A stretch of DNA of 64,000 bases from JAWHTC01 sp032586155. GTDB lineage: Bacteria > Pseudomonadota > Alphaproteobacteria > Rhodobacterales > Rhodobacteraceae. The notes beneath the pieces are model-generated. The model searched no databases. It worked only from the letters and a program-made list of their open reading frames with translations, and had not been told where the DNA came from. The translations under genes and the position numbers were made by a program. The stretch lies in the NCBI RefSeq assembly GCF_032586155.1, contig NZ_JAWHTC010000002.1:1173253-1237252 (forward strand), read 5' to 3'. Shown here piece after piece: positions 41,334 through 50,610 of this stretch. Numbering within the stretch: the stretch's first letter is position 1; each line of letters starts with the position of its first letter.

Positions 41334-44329
41334 GTCAGTGCGACCTCGTCCAAAATGCTGCCAAGCGTGGTTATGATCATGTCCACGTCGTCAGCCTCGA
41401 TGGTCAGCGGCGGGCGGATTTTCAGGATGTTGTCCTTGGGGCCTTCGCTGCCGATCAGGATGCGGTGATCGCGCATGCGGTTCTTGACGTAGGAGCAGAT
41501 TTCCGTGGCTTCCGAGCCGTCCGGGCGGGTCAGTTCAAGACCAAGGAACAGGCCCATACCACGCACGTCGCCGACGCAGGGGTGTGTGTCCTGCAAGGTT
41601 TTCAGACCGGCGATCAGGCGGGTGCCCATGCGCTGGGCGTTTTCCTGCAATCCTTCGTCATCGACGATGTCGAGCACCTCTTTCCCGATCCGACAGGAGA
41701 GGGTTGAGCCACCGAAGGTCGAGAAGAACTCGATCCCATTGTCGAAGCTTTCGGCGATTTCTTTGGTTGTAACCACCACGCCCAGCGGATGGCCGTTGCC
41801 GATGGGTTTGCCCATGACCACGATGTCGGGCACAGCGCCCTGATGTTCGAAGCCGAAGTAATGCTCGCCCAATCGGCCGAGGCCGGTTTGCACCTCATCG
41901 GCGATGCAGACTCCACCGGCTGTGCGGATCTTGTCATAGACAGCAGGTAGGTAACCCTTGGGCGGAATGATCTGACCACCGACCGACGGGAAGGTTTCGG
42001 CGATGAACCCGGAAAGGCCGTGGCCCTTGGCCTTTAGTGCGGCGATCGCGGGGTCGACCAGATCGGCGAATTTCTGTGCCCGGTCGGGAACGTCCCTGCG
42101 GAAGCTGCCGCGATAGTCATCGGCCACTTCGACCAGTTCGACCCAGTCGGTCTGACCCATGCCGCCGGGCTTGGCGAATTTGTAGGCCGAGATGGCTATC
42201 GCCCCGGTGGTGTTGCCGTGATAGCCGTGATCGGGCGTTACGATACCCTTCGCCCCCGTATGGGCACGGGCAAGGCGCAGGGCCAATTCGTTGGCTTCGG
42301 TCCCGGAATTTACAAAGAAACAGACCTCGAACTGGTCGGGCAATTTCGACAGGATCTTGTCGGCGAAAGCGGTTTGCGCCGGGTGCAGGTAGCGGGTGTT
42401 GGAGTTCATCCGCTTGAGCTGATCCGCGGCAACCGCCTGTATCCGGGGATGGGCGTGGCCGACATGGGGAACGTTGTTATAGGCGTCCAGATATGGTCGG
42501 CCCCATTCGTCGAACAGGTGGTGTTTCCAACCGCGCATCAGCATGACGGGATCGTCATAGGTCAGCGTCAGGTTGCCGCCGAAATGGGCGCGGCGTTTGT
42601 CCAGGATCGTGGATTTATCTGTTGGGGCGTAGTGGGTTTTTTCGTCCGGCAGATTCAAAAGCGCCGCCGGGTTCGGGCATATCGCACGCCAGAGGTACAT
42701 TTCGTCCGGGTCGCCGACGCCGGGCCAGTCGGCCTCGATCCCTTCTGTGGTGAGAGCCAGCTGGAAATGCACATGCGGGGCCCAGCCGCCATTCATCGTT
42801 GGATCACCGAGACGGCAGAACTCTTCGCCTCTTTCGACTAGATCTCCGGGGTTGAGACGGTCGAGAAACTCGGGGTTGAGGTGGCCGTAAAGGGTGTAGA
42901 ATGGATCGGCTTCGGGCGTTTCGTGGCGCAGAATGATGACGCCGCCATAGTCAAGATGGGCCTCGCGGTACTCGGCAACAACCACGGTTCCACGCAGGGG
43001 GGCGAAGAGCGGGCGGCCAGCGGGGGCAAAGGCATCCACGGCAAGGTGCACGGTGCGCCGGTCGCTGGCCTTCCACGGGCCTTTGCGGAAGGCGGGCGCG
43101 GTATAGATCAGACGGGGTTCGTGGTAGAAGCCGAGCCATGTTTGGCCGTTGTCCTCGAATTCCTCGCCGACATGTGCTGCCTCTTCGACGGGCATGTCGA
43201 ACGGGTTCTGCGGCCAGGTGGAGTTTTCGACTGACAGCGAGCCCATAGGCGCGTCGGACAGGTCTTCGCCCATCAAGGCGGCGAAATTTCCGCGCTCGGA
43301 GTCGAGCCATTCCAATACCCGGTCGGCCCCTTCAACGGCGGGCAGGTCGCAGGCGGCGCGCAGGCGGGCGGCGAGAAGAACCGGGTGCAGGTCGTAGGAT
43401 TCGAGGAACCGCCAGGCCGGGGCCTGCGAAATGGTCACGTAGGGATCATCGGGGTTGTCGGCGGCCATCAAAGTGGAGTTCACCACGCTGACCGCGAGTC
43501 TCGTTCGCAAGAGCGGCCAGAGCAGGTCGATCTCTTGTGCAGTCAGGGGGTAGGTTGCGTGATAACCGCTGACCAAGGCCGCAAGAGCGGACTCGGGATT
43601 AGGATGGTCCAGCACGACATAGGCAGCGGCGATGGAGAGGTCGCAGATACGCGGGGCGGTGCACATGTCGCCAAAGTCGATCAGGCCAGAGATTTCCGGC
43701 GAGCCGAGGGGGCCGGCGACAAGGATGTTGTAGTCATTGGCGTCGTTGTGAATTGCCTGATTCGGCAGGGTGTCGAGGGCGGGTTTGATCGCCTCGAAAT
43801 CGGCGTGGATCGTTTGCAACAGAGCCTGGCGGTCAGGAGAGTCGATGCAGTCGAGTTCGGTCCCGATCCAACCGGCGCGCATCAGGTCCCATTTGAAATC
43901 ACGTTCCAATTGGGGATGGGAGAACCCCTGTAATGCCTTGTCGGTGCGGCCCAGGACCTTCCCCAACTCGTGAATTAGGGCATCGGATTTGGGGGCCGAG
44001 AGGGCATAGCATTTTCCAGGCAGGCGTTCGATCATCCAGACCAGGCGTTCGGCGCCGTCTTCATCGGCAAGGTGCAGGAACTTGGCGCCCAAGCTTGCCG
44101 GTATGATGCGGGGACTGGGCAGGTCGGGGTCGGCGTGGTGGAGATGCTCCATCGCCGCGATCTGCATTTCGACCAGCCAGTCTTCGCAACCGGGGCGCAT
44201 TGCCTTGACGACATAGCTCGCGCTGCCCCCGGTTTCGGCCAGAAAGTTGAGGTCATATTCGCCATCGAGGCGGCGCAGGTTCGCGCCGATGCCCCAATGC
44301 GCCTTTAGAATCTGTGCCCAATGATCCAT
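41330..44329 (-). CDS. Three-domain fusion: APH-type kinase, M23-like domain, class III aminotransferase
   Basis: 999 residues. Residues about 20-330 are an aminoglycoside-phosphotransferase/hydroxylysine-kinase-like domain (AIHNDANDYNILVAG; GLIDFGDMCTAPR). Residues about 420-570 form a LytM/M23-like domain with HLAVDAFAP and HVHFQLAL, the HxxxD and HxH zinc positions. Residues about 580-999 are a class III aminotransferase with CIADEVQTGLGR and Schiff-base lysine in VVMGKPIGNGHPLG. The outer domains resemble human AGPHD1 and AGXT2L1/2, where a phosphorylated amino alcohol is then split by a PLP phospho-lyase, so a kinase/phospho-lyase for a hydroxylated amine is plausible. The middle domain's role is unexplained. 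Start at MDHWAQILKAHWG (44329). Confidence 0.88.
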   Translation of the reverse strand: MDHWAQILKAHWGIGANLRRLDGEYDLNFLAETGGSASYVVKAMRPGCEDWLVEMQIAAMEHLHHADPDLPSPRIIPASLGAKFLHLADEDGAERLVWMIERLPGKCYALSAPKSDALIHELGKVLGRTDKALQGFSHPQLERDFKWDLMRAGWIGTELDCIDSPDRQALLQTIHADFEAIKPALDTLPNQAIHNDANDYNILVAGPLGSPEISGLIDFGDMCTAPRICDLSIAAAYVVLDHPNPESALAALVSGYHATYPLTAQEIDLLWPLLRTRLAVSVVNSTLMAADNPDDPYVTISQAPAWRFLESYDLHPVLLAARLRAACDLPAVEGADRVLEWLDSERGNFAALMGEDLSDAPMGSLSVENSTWPQNPFDMPVEEAAHVGEEFEDNGQTWLGFYHEPRLIYTAPAFRKGPWKASDRRTVHLAVDAFAPAGRPLFAPLRGTVVVAEYREAHLDYGGVIILRHETPEADPFYTLYGHLNPEFLDRLNPGDLVERGEEFCRLGDPTMNGGWAPHVHFQLALTTEGIEADWPGVGDPDEMYLWRAICPNPAALLNLPDEKTHYAPTDKSTILDKRRAHFGGNLTLTYDDPVMLMRGWKHHLFDEWGRPYLDAYNNVPHVGHAHPRIQAVAADQLKRMNSNTRYLHPAQTAFADKILSKLPDQFEVCFFVNSGTEANELALRLARAHTGAKGIVTPDHGYHGNTTGAIAISAYKFAKPGGMGQTDWVELVEVADDYRGSFRRDVPDRAQKFADLVDPAIAALKAKGHGLSGFIAETFPSVGGQIIPPKGYLPAVYDKIRTAGGVCIADEVQTGLGRLGEHYFGFEHQGAVPDIVVMGKPIGNGHPLGVVVTTKEIAESFDNGIEFFSTFGGSTLSCRIGKEVLDIVDDEGLQENAQRMGTRLIAGLKTLQDTHPCVGDVRGMGLFLGLELTRPDGSEATEICSYVKNRMRDHRILIGSEGPKDNILKIRPPLTIEADDVDMIITTLGSILDEVALT

Positions 44330-44400
44330 TGCGGCTCTCTCCTGATGACCCTGCCGCGGTGTTGTTTCGCAAATGCGCGGGCACTGCAAGGGCATGTGAA

Positions 44401-44414
44401 TTGACTCAGGTCAT
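44401..44414. promoter_or_regulatory. Possible FNR/Dnr-type half-perfect palindrome
   Basis: TTGAC-TCAG-GTCAT, one mismatch from a TTGAC-N4-GTCAA site, between the fusion gene and the small gene at 44561. Weak evidence on its own; noted because a perfect version lies at 44818. Confidence 0.3.
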
Positions 44415-44560
44415 GGCGCGGCACCGATCCCGCGACATAGTCGGGCGGGTATACTGCTCTCGCGTGGCCCGGGGCGGGGTTCGTCGTCTTGCGGGTGTGG
44501 CGGGTGTGGTTTCTGGTCGTCCGGTTGTTGGACCGGATGGAACACGAACGAGGGTTTGAG

Positions 44561-44803
44561 ATGAAGTACAAACGGAAATTCAAACTGAATCCGCACGATA
44601 TCGATCTGATCGAAAACTGCCTGTCCAAGGAATTGCATCACCGCTCGGAGGTGTTTCTTCAATCCGAGAAACAGCACGACACGGATGCGATGGATGCGGC
44701 GAAATCCGGGATTTCCGAGATCACCGAGCTGCTGGCAAAGCTGCATGATCAGAAGAATTGGTACGGGCATGATCCGAAGAACCGCCCGGTGCCGATGGGT
44801 TAG
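44561..44803 (+). CDS. Small conserved protein, unknown function
   Basis: 80 residues: MKYKRKFKLNPHDIDLIENCL then a helix with paired His/Arg (SKELHHRSEVF) and a C-terminal HDQKNWYGHDPKNRP. Soluble, highly charged. GAGGG at 44550-44554 supports the ATG at 44561 (an ATG at 44537 is possible). It lies upstream of the formate dehydrogenase genes and may share regulation; no function assigned. Confidence 0.75.
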   Translation: MKYKRKFKLNPHDIDLIENCLSKELHHRSEVFLQSEKQHDTDAMDAAKSGISEITELLAKLHDQKNWYGHDPKNRPVPMG

Positions 44804-44817
44804 TGCCAGTTGCTGAC

Positions 44818-44831
44818 TTGACGAGGGTCAA
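44818..44831. promoter_or_regulatory. FNR/Dnr-like palindrome upstream of formate dehydrogenase
   Basis: TTGAC-GAGG-GTCAA, a perfect palindrome with the N4 spacing of CRP/FNR-family sites, 70 bases before the start at 44901. Confidence 0.5.
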
Positions 44832-44900
44832 GAAGCGCAGCGCAGGACGCTGCACAGTAGCGCAATTGTTTTGCGAGACGTCTGATTTGAGGGCCACGCG

Positions 44901-46772
44901 ATGAACCAGGAAAGTCCCACTGTTAAACTGAGTATCGACGGCAAAGAGGTCACGGCCATCCATGGGCAGTCCATTTACGATGCCGCCGCTAATTTGGGGA
45001 TTTCGGTTCCGAACCTGTGTCATGACCCGCGGATGAAGCCAACTGGCGAGTGCGGCATGTGTTCGGTCGAGATCCAGGGGCGCGAAGGGACGGTGACGGC
45101 CTGTGATACACCGGTAGCAAAGGGGATGGTGGTGCACACGCAGACCGAGGCACTTGCCGACAAGCGCAAGGGAATCCTCAATCGCTACCTGGCCGATCAC
45201 AATGCCTATTGCCAGCCGCCCTGCACCGATGCCTGTCCGGCAGGGATTGATATTGCCGGGTATATCGACCTGATCCTGAAACGCGACTATGCGGGCTCGA
45301 CCGCGCTGATCAAGGAAATGCTGCCCCTGCCGGGTGTACTGGGGCGGGTCTGTCCGCGCCCCTGCGAAGATCCGTGTCGGCGTAAACAGATTGATGGCGA
45401 GGCGGTGGCGATCTGTTCGCTGAAACGCTTTGCCGCCGACAAGGCCGCTGAAAGCGGGTTGCCGACCCAGCCCGAGCCGAAACCGGCCACCGGTAAGAGG
45501 GTGGCCGTGGTCGGGGCCGGGCCGACGGGTTTGTCGGCGGCCTATTACCTGGCGCTGGCCGGGCATCAGGTTGTTCTGCTCGAGGCGCAAGAGCAGGCCG
45601 GGGGCATGTTGCGTTATGGCATTCCGCCCTATCGGTTGCCCAATGCGGTGCTGGATCAGGAGATCGACGATATTCTGTCGCTGGGGGTTGAGCTGCGCAC
45701 CGGGCAAGTGATGGGGCGAGACTATCAGATCGAGAGCCTTCGCAGTGACGGGTTTGACGCGGTGTACCTGTCAATCGGCGCGCAATCCGGCAAATCGGCG
45801 GGGATTTCCGGACAAGAAGCCCAAGGCGTGATGCCTGCGATTGATTTCCTGGCGGATGTGAACCGGGGCAAGCGTGTTGATCTCGGTGACAAGGTCATCG
45901 TCATCGGTGGCGGCTTCACGGCAGCGGATGCGGTGCGCACGGCGCGGCGTGTCGGGTCCACGCAGGTGGCGATGCATTATCGGCGGACCCGCAATGAAAT
46001 GACGGCCGCCGACCATGAAATCCACGATTGCGATGTTGAGGGGATCAAGCTCGAGTTCCTGACCGCGCCGGTGGCGGTGCAGTCCGAGAATGGCAAGGTG
46101 ACCGGGTTGACCTCGCAGCGGATGGAGTTGGGCGAGCCGGATGATAGCGGGCGCAGGCGTCCGGTGCCGATTGCCGGGTGCGAGTATTTCACCCCGGCAG
46201 ACACGATCCTTCTGGCCATTGGGCAGGACGTGGATGCGGACGGGTTGAACGAGGACGCTTTGGGTCTGCATGATCGCTGGGGTACGATCGACGTGGACGA
46301 GGCGACGATGAAAACCAATCTTGAAGGCGTGTTCTCGGGCGGGGATTGCGTGACCGGCGCGGCCACCGTGGTCGAAGGGGTCGGAGCGGGCCGCATGGGG
46401 GCCTTTGCAATCGACGCCTACCTAAGCGGGGCGGATGACTCGACGATTGCCGCCACGATCCAGCGCCACAGGCCCAAGTTCTTTGATATCGGAGCCAAGG
46501 CGGCCTCGGATGCAGGTCTGCATGACATGCCGGTGCTGGAGCCCGAGGGACGGTTGGCGGCCTTTGCCACCTCGCAGGGCGGCACGGATGTCGACAATGA
46601 CCCGGCCTTTGACGAGGTCGAAACCGGGTTCAGCGAAAAGGACGCGCTGGCCGAGGCGGAGCGCTGTTTGATGTGTGTGTGCAACGCCGCGGGAGTCTGC
46701 AACCTGCAGCGACTGTCGATCGAGTTCGAGGCCGGGACCAAACAGTATCTTGGCAAGGAGGCGTGGACATGA
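44901..46772 (+). CDS. Formate dehydrogenase FAD/Fe-S subunit (GltD-like)
   Basis: 623 residues. N-terminal 2Fe-2S ferredoxin domain (NLCHDPRMKPTGECGMC ... TAC), then Fe-S cysteine blocks (YCQPPCTDACPAG, CPRPCEDPC), then a GltD-like flavoprotein (VAVVGAGPTGLSAAYYLALAGHQVVLLEA; a second dinucleotide fold at VIVIGGGFTAADAVRTARR), and a last cysteine cluster CLMCVCNAAGVC. It probably passes electrons between the catalytic subunit and NAD(P). Its stop overlaps the catalytic-subunit ATG (ATGA). GAGGG precedes the start. Confidence 0.87.
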   Translation: MNQESPTVKLSIDGKEVTAIHGQSIYDAAANLGISVPNLCHDPRMKPTGECGMCSVEIQGREGTVTACDTPVAKGMVVHTQTEALADKRKGILNRYLADHNAYCQPPCTDACPAGIDIAGYIDLILKRDYAGSTALIKEMLPLPGVLGRVCPRPCEDPCRRKQIDGEAVAICSLKRFAADKAAESGLPTQPEPKPATGKRVAVVGAGPTGLSAAYYLALAGHQVVLLEAQEQAGGMLRYGIPPYRLPNAVLDQEIDDILSLGVELRTGQVMGRDYQIESLRSDGFDAVYLSIGAQSGKSAGISGQEAQGVMPAIDFLADVNRGKRVDLGDKVIVIGGGFTAADAVRTARRVGSTQVAMHYRRTRNEMTAADHEIHDCDVEGIKLEFLTAPVAVQSENGKVTGLTSQRMELGEPDDSGRRRPVPIAGCEYFTPADTILLAIGQDVDADGLNEDALGLHDRWGTIDVDEATMKTNLEGVFSGGDCVTGAATVVEGVGAGRMGAFAIDAYLSGADDSTIAATIQRHRPKFFDIGAKAASDAGLHDMPVLEPEGRLAAFATSQGGTDVDNDPAFDEVETGFSEKDALAEAERCLMCVCNAAGVCNLQRLSIEFEAGTKQYLGKEAWT

Positions 46773-49129
46773 ACAAGCAAGTCGATCTGCGTGACGGGGA
46801 CCCTGTTGACCCGGGTGTGGCCACGCCGCTCGTTTCATGGCCGTTCTTTCAGCTTGAGTTCGAGAAATGCATCAAGTGCCTGCAATGCGTCCGCATCTGT
46901 GACGAGGTCCAGCACCGGGCAGTCTATACCGTGGACGCCTCAGGATACCCGGCGTTGGTGAGTGGGACCAATGATTTCCGTGACACCCAGTGCAACAATT
47001 GTGGGCAATGTGTCGGGGCCTGCCCGACCGGCGCGCTGAAGGACCTGTCGGATACGGGGCGACTGCCCAAGAACCTGCGTGAAAAGACGACGACGACCTG
47101 CTGTTATTGCGGGGTGGGTTGCGCAATCGAGATCGAGACCGAGAACGGCGAGATGGTGGCGGTGAACCCGTCCTTCGTGTCCGAGGCCAATACCGGCAAT
47201 CTCTGCGTCAAGGGGCGGTTCGGGATGGACTACCTGCATCACGCGGACCGGCTGACCACGCCGCTAATCCGCCGGAATGGCAAGGACAGCCCACTGGAAC
47301 CGGCGAGTTGGGCTGAGGCGATCGAATTCACCGCACGGCGGCTGAATGAGGTGAAGGCCGAACACGGGGCACAATCGCTTGCCGGGCTCACCTCGGCGCG
47401 GGCGACGAATGAAGAGAACTTCGTTTTCCAGAAAATGATCCGCTGCGCCTTTGGCACCAACAATATCGACCATTGCGCCCGGCTCTGTCACATGGCCTCG
47501 GCGGTGGCGTTCAAAAAGGCGGTGGGCTCGAGTGCGCCCTCGGCCTCGACGCCGGATGTTGGATTGGCAAGCGCGTTCATCGTCTGTGGATCGAACACCA
47601 CCGTCACCCACCCGGTGATCTCCGGCCAGGTGATGAAGGCGAAATACGAGAACGGGGCAAAGGTCGTGGTGATCGACCCGCGCCGGATCGAAATGGTGGA
47701 TCATGCCGATGTCTGGCTGCGCGCGCGCGGCGGTACCAACGTCGCCGTGTTGAACGGGCTGGCGCACATCATTGTCAGGGAAGGGCTGACCAATCCTGAA
47801 TTCATCGCCGCGCGAACCGAAGGCTGGGACGATTATGTCAGGACGTTGGACAAGTATACGCCTGCGTATGTCGAAGAGGTGTCGGGCGTGCCGGCGGATC
47901 GGCTGCAGGAAGCTGCACTGATCTATGCCAATGCAGATCGCGGCATGACACTTTGGGGCATGGGCATCACCCAGCACCTGACCGGCGTTGACGGCGCGCT
48001 TGCCATGGCGAACCTGTCGCTAATGACAGGGCATTTGGGGAAACCCGGTACCGGGTTCATTCCGCTGCGTGGTCAATCCAACGTGCAAGGTTGCTCGGAT
48101 ATGCAAGGGCAGCACAACAACCTGCCCGGTTATCACGACATCAAGAACCCGGAGCACCGCGCCAAGTTTGAGGCCGCCTGGGGCGTGCCGATGCCAGAAG
48201 ACGAGTTCCACTCGGTCGTGCGGATGGAGCTTGGTGCGCTGAGCGGTGACATCAAGGCGATGTACGTCATGGGCGAGAACCCGATGGGATCTAGCCCGGA
48301 TATTGCCGAGGTCGAAGAAGGCTTCCGCAAGCTCGATTTCCTGGTGGTGCAGGACCTGTTCCTGTCGGAAACCGCCGCATTGGCTGATGTGGTTTTCCCG
48401 GCGGCAAGTTTTGCCGAGAAAGATGGGACATTTACCAATACCGAGCGTCGGGTGCAGCTATTGCGCAAGGCGATGGAGCCGCCGGGCGAGGCGCGGCCAG
48501 ATTGGCAGATCATCTGTGACGTTGCGACGGCGATGGGTTATGTAATGTCCTATGACAGCACGGCCGAGATCATGGAAGAGATCGCCTCGTTGGTACCGTC
48601 CTATGCGGGCATCCGACACGAGAGGCTGGAAGGCAACGGACTGCAGTGGCCGTGTTTTGACACCGATCATCCAGGCACGCGCTATCTTTACGAAGTGGAT
48701 TTCCCGACACCCTCGGGCCGGGCAGTATTCAATGTGGTGCATCAGGACGAGACCAGCGACGATATCACCGATGACCAGTATCCGCTGAACCTCAATACCG
48801 GGCGTCTGCTGGAGCATTACCACACCGGCACGCAGTCGCGGCGGTCGCGCGGGCTGGATCACATGCATCCGGAAGGTCAGGTGGAGGTGCATCCCGAAGA
48901 TGCGCGGCGTCTGGGCCTTGAAAGCGGCTGCATGGGTCGGATTGCGACCAAGCACGGATCAGTCGAGGTCAAGGTAGTGGTCACCGACCGCACGCAGGAG
49001 GGGGCAATCTTCTATCCGTTCCACTTTGCCGAGGCCCCGGCGAACCGTTTGACTGGCTCGAAGATGGATCAGGCGTCCGACACGCCCGCGTTTAAGCGGA
49101 CTGCGGCGCGGATTGATCGGGTCAACTGA
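46769..49129 (+). CDS. Formate dehydrogenase alpha (molybdenum) subunit
   Basis: 786-residue molybdopterin enzyme oxidising formate to CO2. N-terminal ferredoxin-type clusters (CIKCLQCVRICDEV, CNNCGQCVGACPTG), a further 4Fe-4S site (CCYCGVGCAIE), then the MGD-binding body. The Mo ligand is Cys240 in DHCARLCHMAS, with His241 next to it, so this is a cysteine, not selenocysteine, enzyme. VMGENPMGSSPDIAEVEE and GRLLEHYHTGTQSRRSRG are FdhF-type. No signal peptide, hence cytoplasmic. Would burn formate coming from methyl-group oxidation (inference). Confidence 0.92.
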   Translation: MNKQVDLRDGDPVDPGVATPLVSWPFFQLEFEKCIKCLQCVRICDEVQHRAVYTVDASGYPALVSGTNDFRDTQCNNCGQCVGACPTGALKDLSDTGRLPKNLREKTTTTCCYCGVGCAIEIETENGEMVAVNPSFVSEANTGNLCVKGRFGMDYLHHADRLTTPLIRRNGKDSPLEPASWAEAIEFTARRLNEVKAEHGAQSLAGLTSARATNEENFVFQKMIRCAFGTNNIDHCARLCHMASAVAFKKAVGSSAPSASTPDVGLASAFIVCGSNTTVTHPVISGQVMKAKYENGAKVVVIDPRRIEMVDHADVWLRARGGTNVAVLNGLAHIIVREGLTNPEFIAARTEGWDDYVRTLDKYTPAYVEEVSGVPADRLQEAALIYANADRGMTLWGMGITQHLTGVDGALAMANLSLMTGHLGKPGTGFIPLRGQSNVQGCSDMQGQHNNLPGYHDIKNPEHRAKFEAAWGVPMPEDEFHSVVRMELGALSGDIKAMYVMGENPMGSSPDIAEVEEGFRKLDFLVVQDLFLSETAALADVVFPAASFAEKDGTFTNTERRVQLLRKAMEPPGEARPDWQIICDVATAMGYVMSYDSTAEIMEEIASLVPSYAGIRHERLEGNGLQWPCFDTDHPGTRYLYEVDFPTPSGRAVFNVVHQDETSDDITDDQYPLNLNTGRLLEHYHTGTQSRRSRGLDHMHPEGQVEVHPEDARRLGLESGCMGRIATKHGSVEVKVVVTDRTQEGAIFYPFHFAEAPANRLTGSKMDQASDTPAFKRTAARIDRVN

Positions 49130-49424
49130 GCCGGGCTGACAGGCCGGACAACGCGGCCACCTACCTGTCCTTTGGCCACGTGCTGTAGGCCGGTGGCCGT
49201 TGGTTGGCTCCGACAGGCATGGTTGCACTGTCCGACTGGAACGGGATCGAGGCCCCGGCGAAACAGGCTTCGAAGCATGGTGCGGATGCTAATCCGGAGC
49301 GAAAAGGCCGGAGAGAGACATGGACAGGCCGTACCGAAAGCCGGCCGAGTGAAGAATCAAAGGCTGATTGGTCAAGGACGGGCGTTTGCCAGCTCTGGCG
49401 ATGAGCATTTCGCACAAACATAGA
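49130..49424. other. Intergenic region, no gene supported
   Basis: Only short overlapping frames on both strands, none with a ribosome site or recognisable similarity; I see nothing definite here. Confidence 0.45.
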
Positions 49425-50444
49425 TCAGGTGAGCAGAGGACCCTCTTTTATAGCGCCGAGCACATAGCCTGCCCCAAGGCTGGCATAGAGATCGCCGGTG
49501 TCCCATGAGGTGTCCAGCCCGGTAAGATTTTCCATCGGATCACCGGGGACTGCCATTGCAAAGGGGACATGCAGGTGATCGCTCAGATGCAGGCCCGGCA
49601 ACACCGCCAGCGGGCTGGGCTCAACCGACATCAGCATTTTTTCCGTCGGGCGCGGCGCCGCCAGGTCCGACAGGCCCAGCGGGCTGCCCATTTTCTTGGT
49701 GAACTGGATCCGACCCACGATGACATAGACCTGCGCCCGAACAAATCCCGCCACATCACCGAAGGACGAGAACCGTGCAAACTGGATACCGTTGAGATCG
49801 CCATCACGCATCCCTTCGGTTATTTCGCCGGAATACCACCCCTTGTCATCCTGCAGACCCATCGGGGTGACAAAGACAAGGCGGAAATCTCGATAGGTCA
49901 GCGTGGCCTGAAGGCGCTCGCCTCCGGTCTGACCGTCAAAGGCCTGCCATGCGGACTGGTCATTGGTGCGCCAGACATCCACATCGAAATGCAAGGGCTG
50001 ATCCGAGATTTCCGTGACCCAGCGAAAGTCGTAGTTCGGGACATAGCCACACGGCGCCGCCGCGCTGCCCGAGCTGCGCACACAGCCGCCTCCGTTGATC
50101 TGCGTCGCGGTCTGGGTGTTGACCTGGGATGTGTTCTTGATCTGACTCAAGCGCAGCAATTCGGAGCTGCTGCCGGTGCCCGGTTCCAAGAAACTGTTGC
50201 TTAGAAATCCTGCATAGGCCCGTGAAAAACTGGTCGCCGTAATCGTGCCCGGCAATGTCGTCGACAATTCGCCGTCGATCAGCGGCCAGGCGTGATAGTT
50301 GATGCAACCATTTTCCACCGGGCTCAGCGGGAAATAGGTCAGGATGCGCACCAATTCCGGCGCTGGAAACCCATCAAGCGCCAGCACATGACCCAGATAA
50401 TCGACCATGCCCTGCGCTACGAGATCATCAAGATAGTCTCCCAC
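49425..50444 (-). CDS. Unknown protein of the haloperoxidase/subtilase cluster (1)
   Basis: 339 residues, not recognised. No signal peptide or membrane span. Central Gly/Ser/Thr-rich stretch (TQTATQINGGGCVRSSGSAAAPCG) contains the only close cysteine pair; beta-rich text follows (LQATLTYRDFRLVFVTPMGLQDDKGWYSGEI). It is separated from the 441-residue gene upstream by a strong hairpin (50485-50513). Probably part of the accessory cluster through 57983, by proximity. Confidence 0.7.
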   Translation of the reverse strand: MGDYLDDLVAQGMVDYLGHVLALDGFPAPELVRILTYFPLSPVENGCINYHAWPLIDGELSTTLPGTITATSFSRAYAGFLSNSFLEPGTGSSSELLRLSQIKNTSQVNTQTATQINGGGCVRSSGSAAAPCGYVPNYDFRWVTEISDQPLHFDVDVWRTNDQSAWQAFDGQTGGERLQATLTYRDFRLVFVTPMGLQDDKGWYSGEITEGMRDGDLNGIQFARFSSFGDVAGFVRAQVYVIVGRIQFTKKMGSPLGLSDLAAPRPTEKMLMSVEPSPLAVLPGLHLSDHLHVPFAMAVPGDPMENLTGLDTSWDTGDLYASLGAGYVLGAIKEGPLLT

Positions 50445-50484
50445 GGGCCGAGCCCTCCAATGTGGCTTTGATTGAAACCAAGGC

Positions 50485-50513
50485 GGCCGGCCCCCCGTGC
50501 GTGGGGACCGGCC
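50485..50513 (-). terminator. Hairpin between two minus-strand cluster genes
   Basis: GGCCGG and CCGGCC frame CCCC/GGGG arms: an almost perfect 11-bp stem downstream of the 441-residue gene. No T run on the minus strand, so it may be an attenuator or mRNA-stabilising stem. Confidence 0.45.
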
Positions 50514-50610
50514 ATAGGCACGGGAGGGAGTTTTCGGCGCTTCCAGAACAATGAACCACCACTTGACTTATGAACGCCCGCCCTCTCGCGTACCATCTGG
50601 CAATTGCCGT

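Noticed and set aside
41330..44329. Assembly artefact joining three separate genes
   Set aside because: The frame is continuous with coherent linkers between the domains and no internal start with a ribosome site, so a true fusion is more likely.
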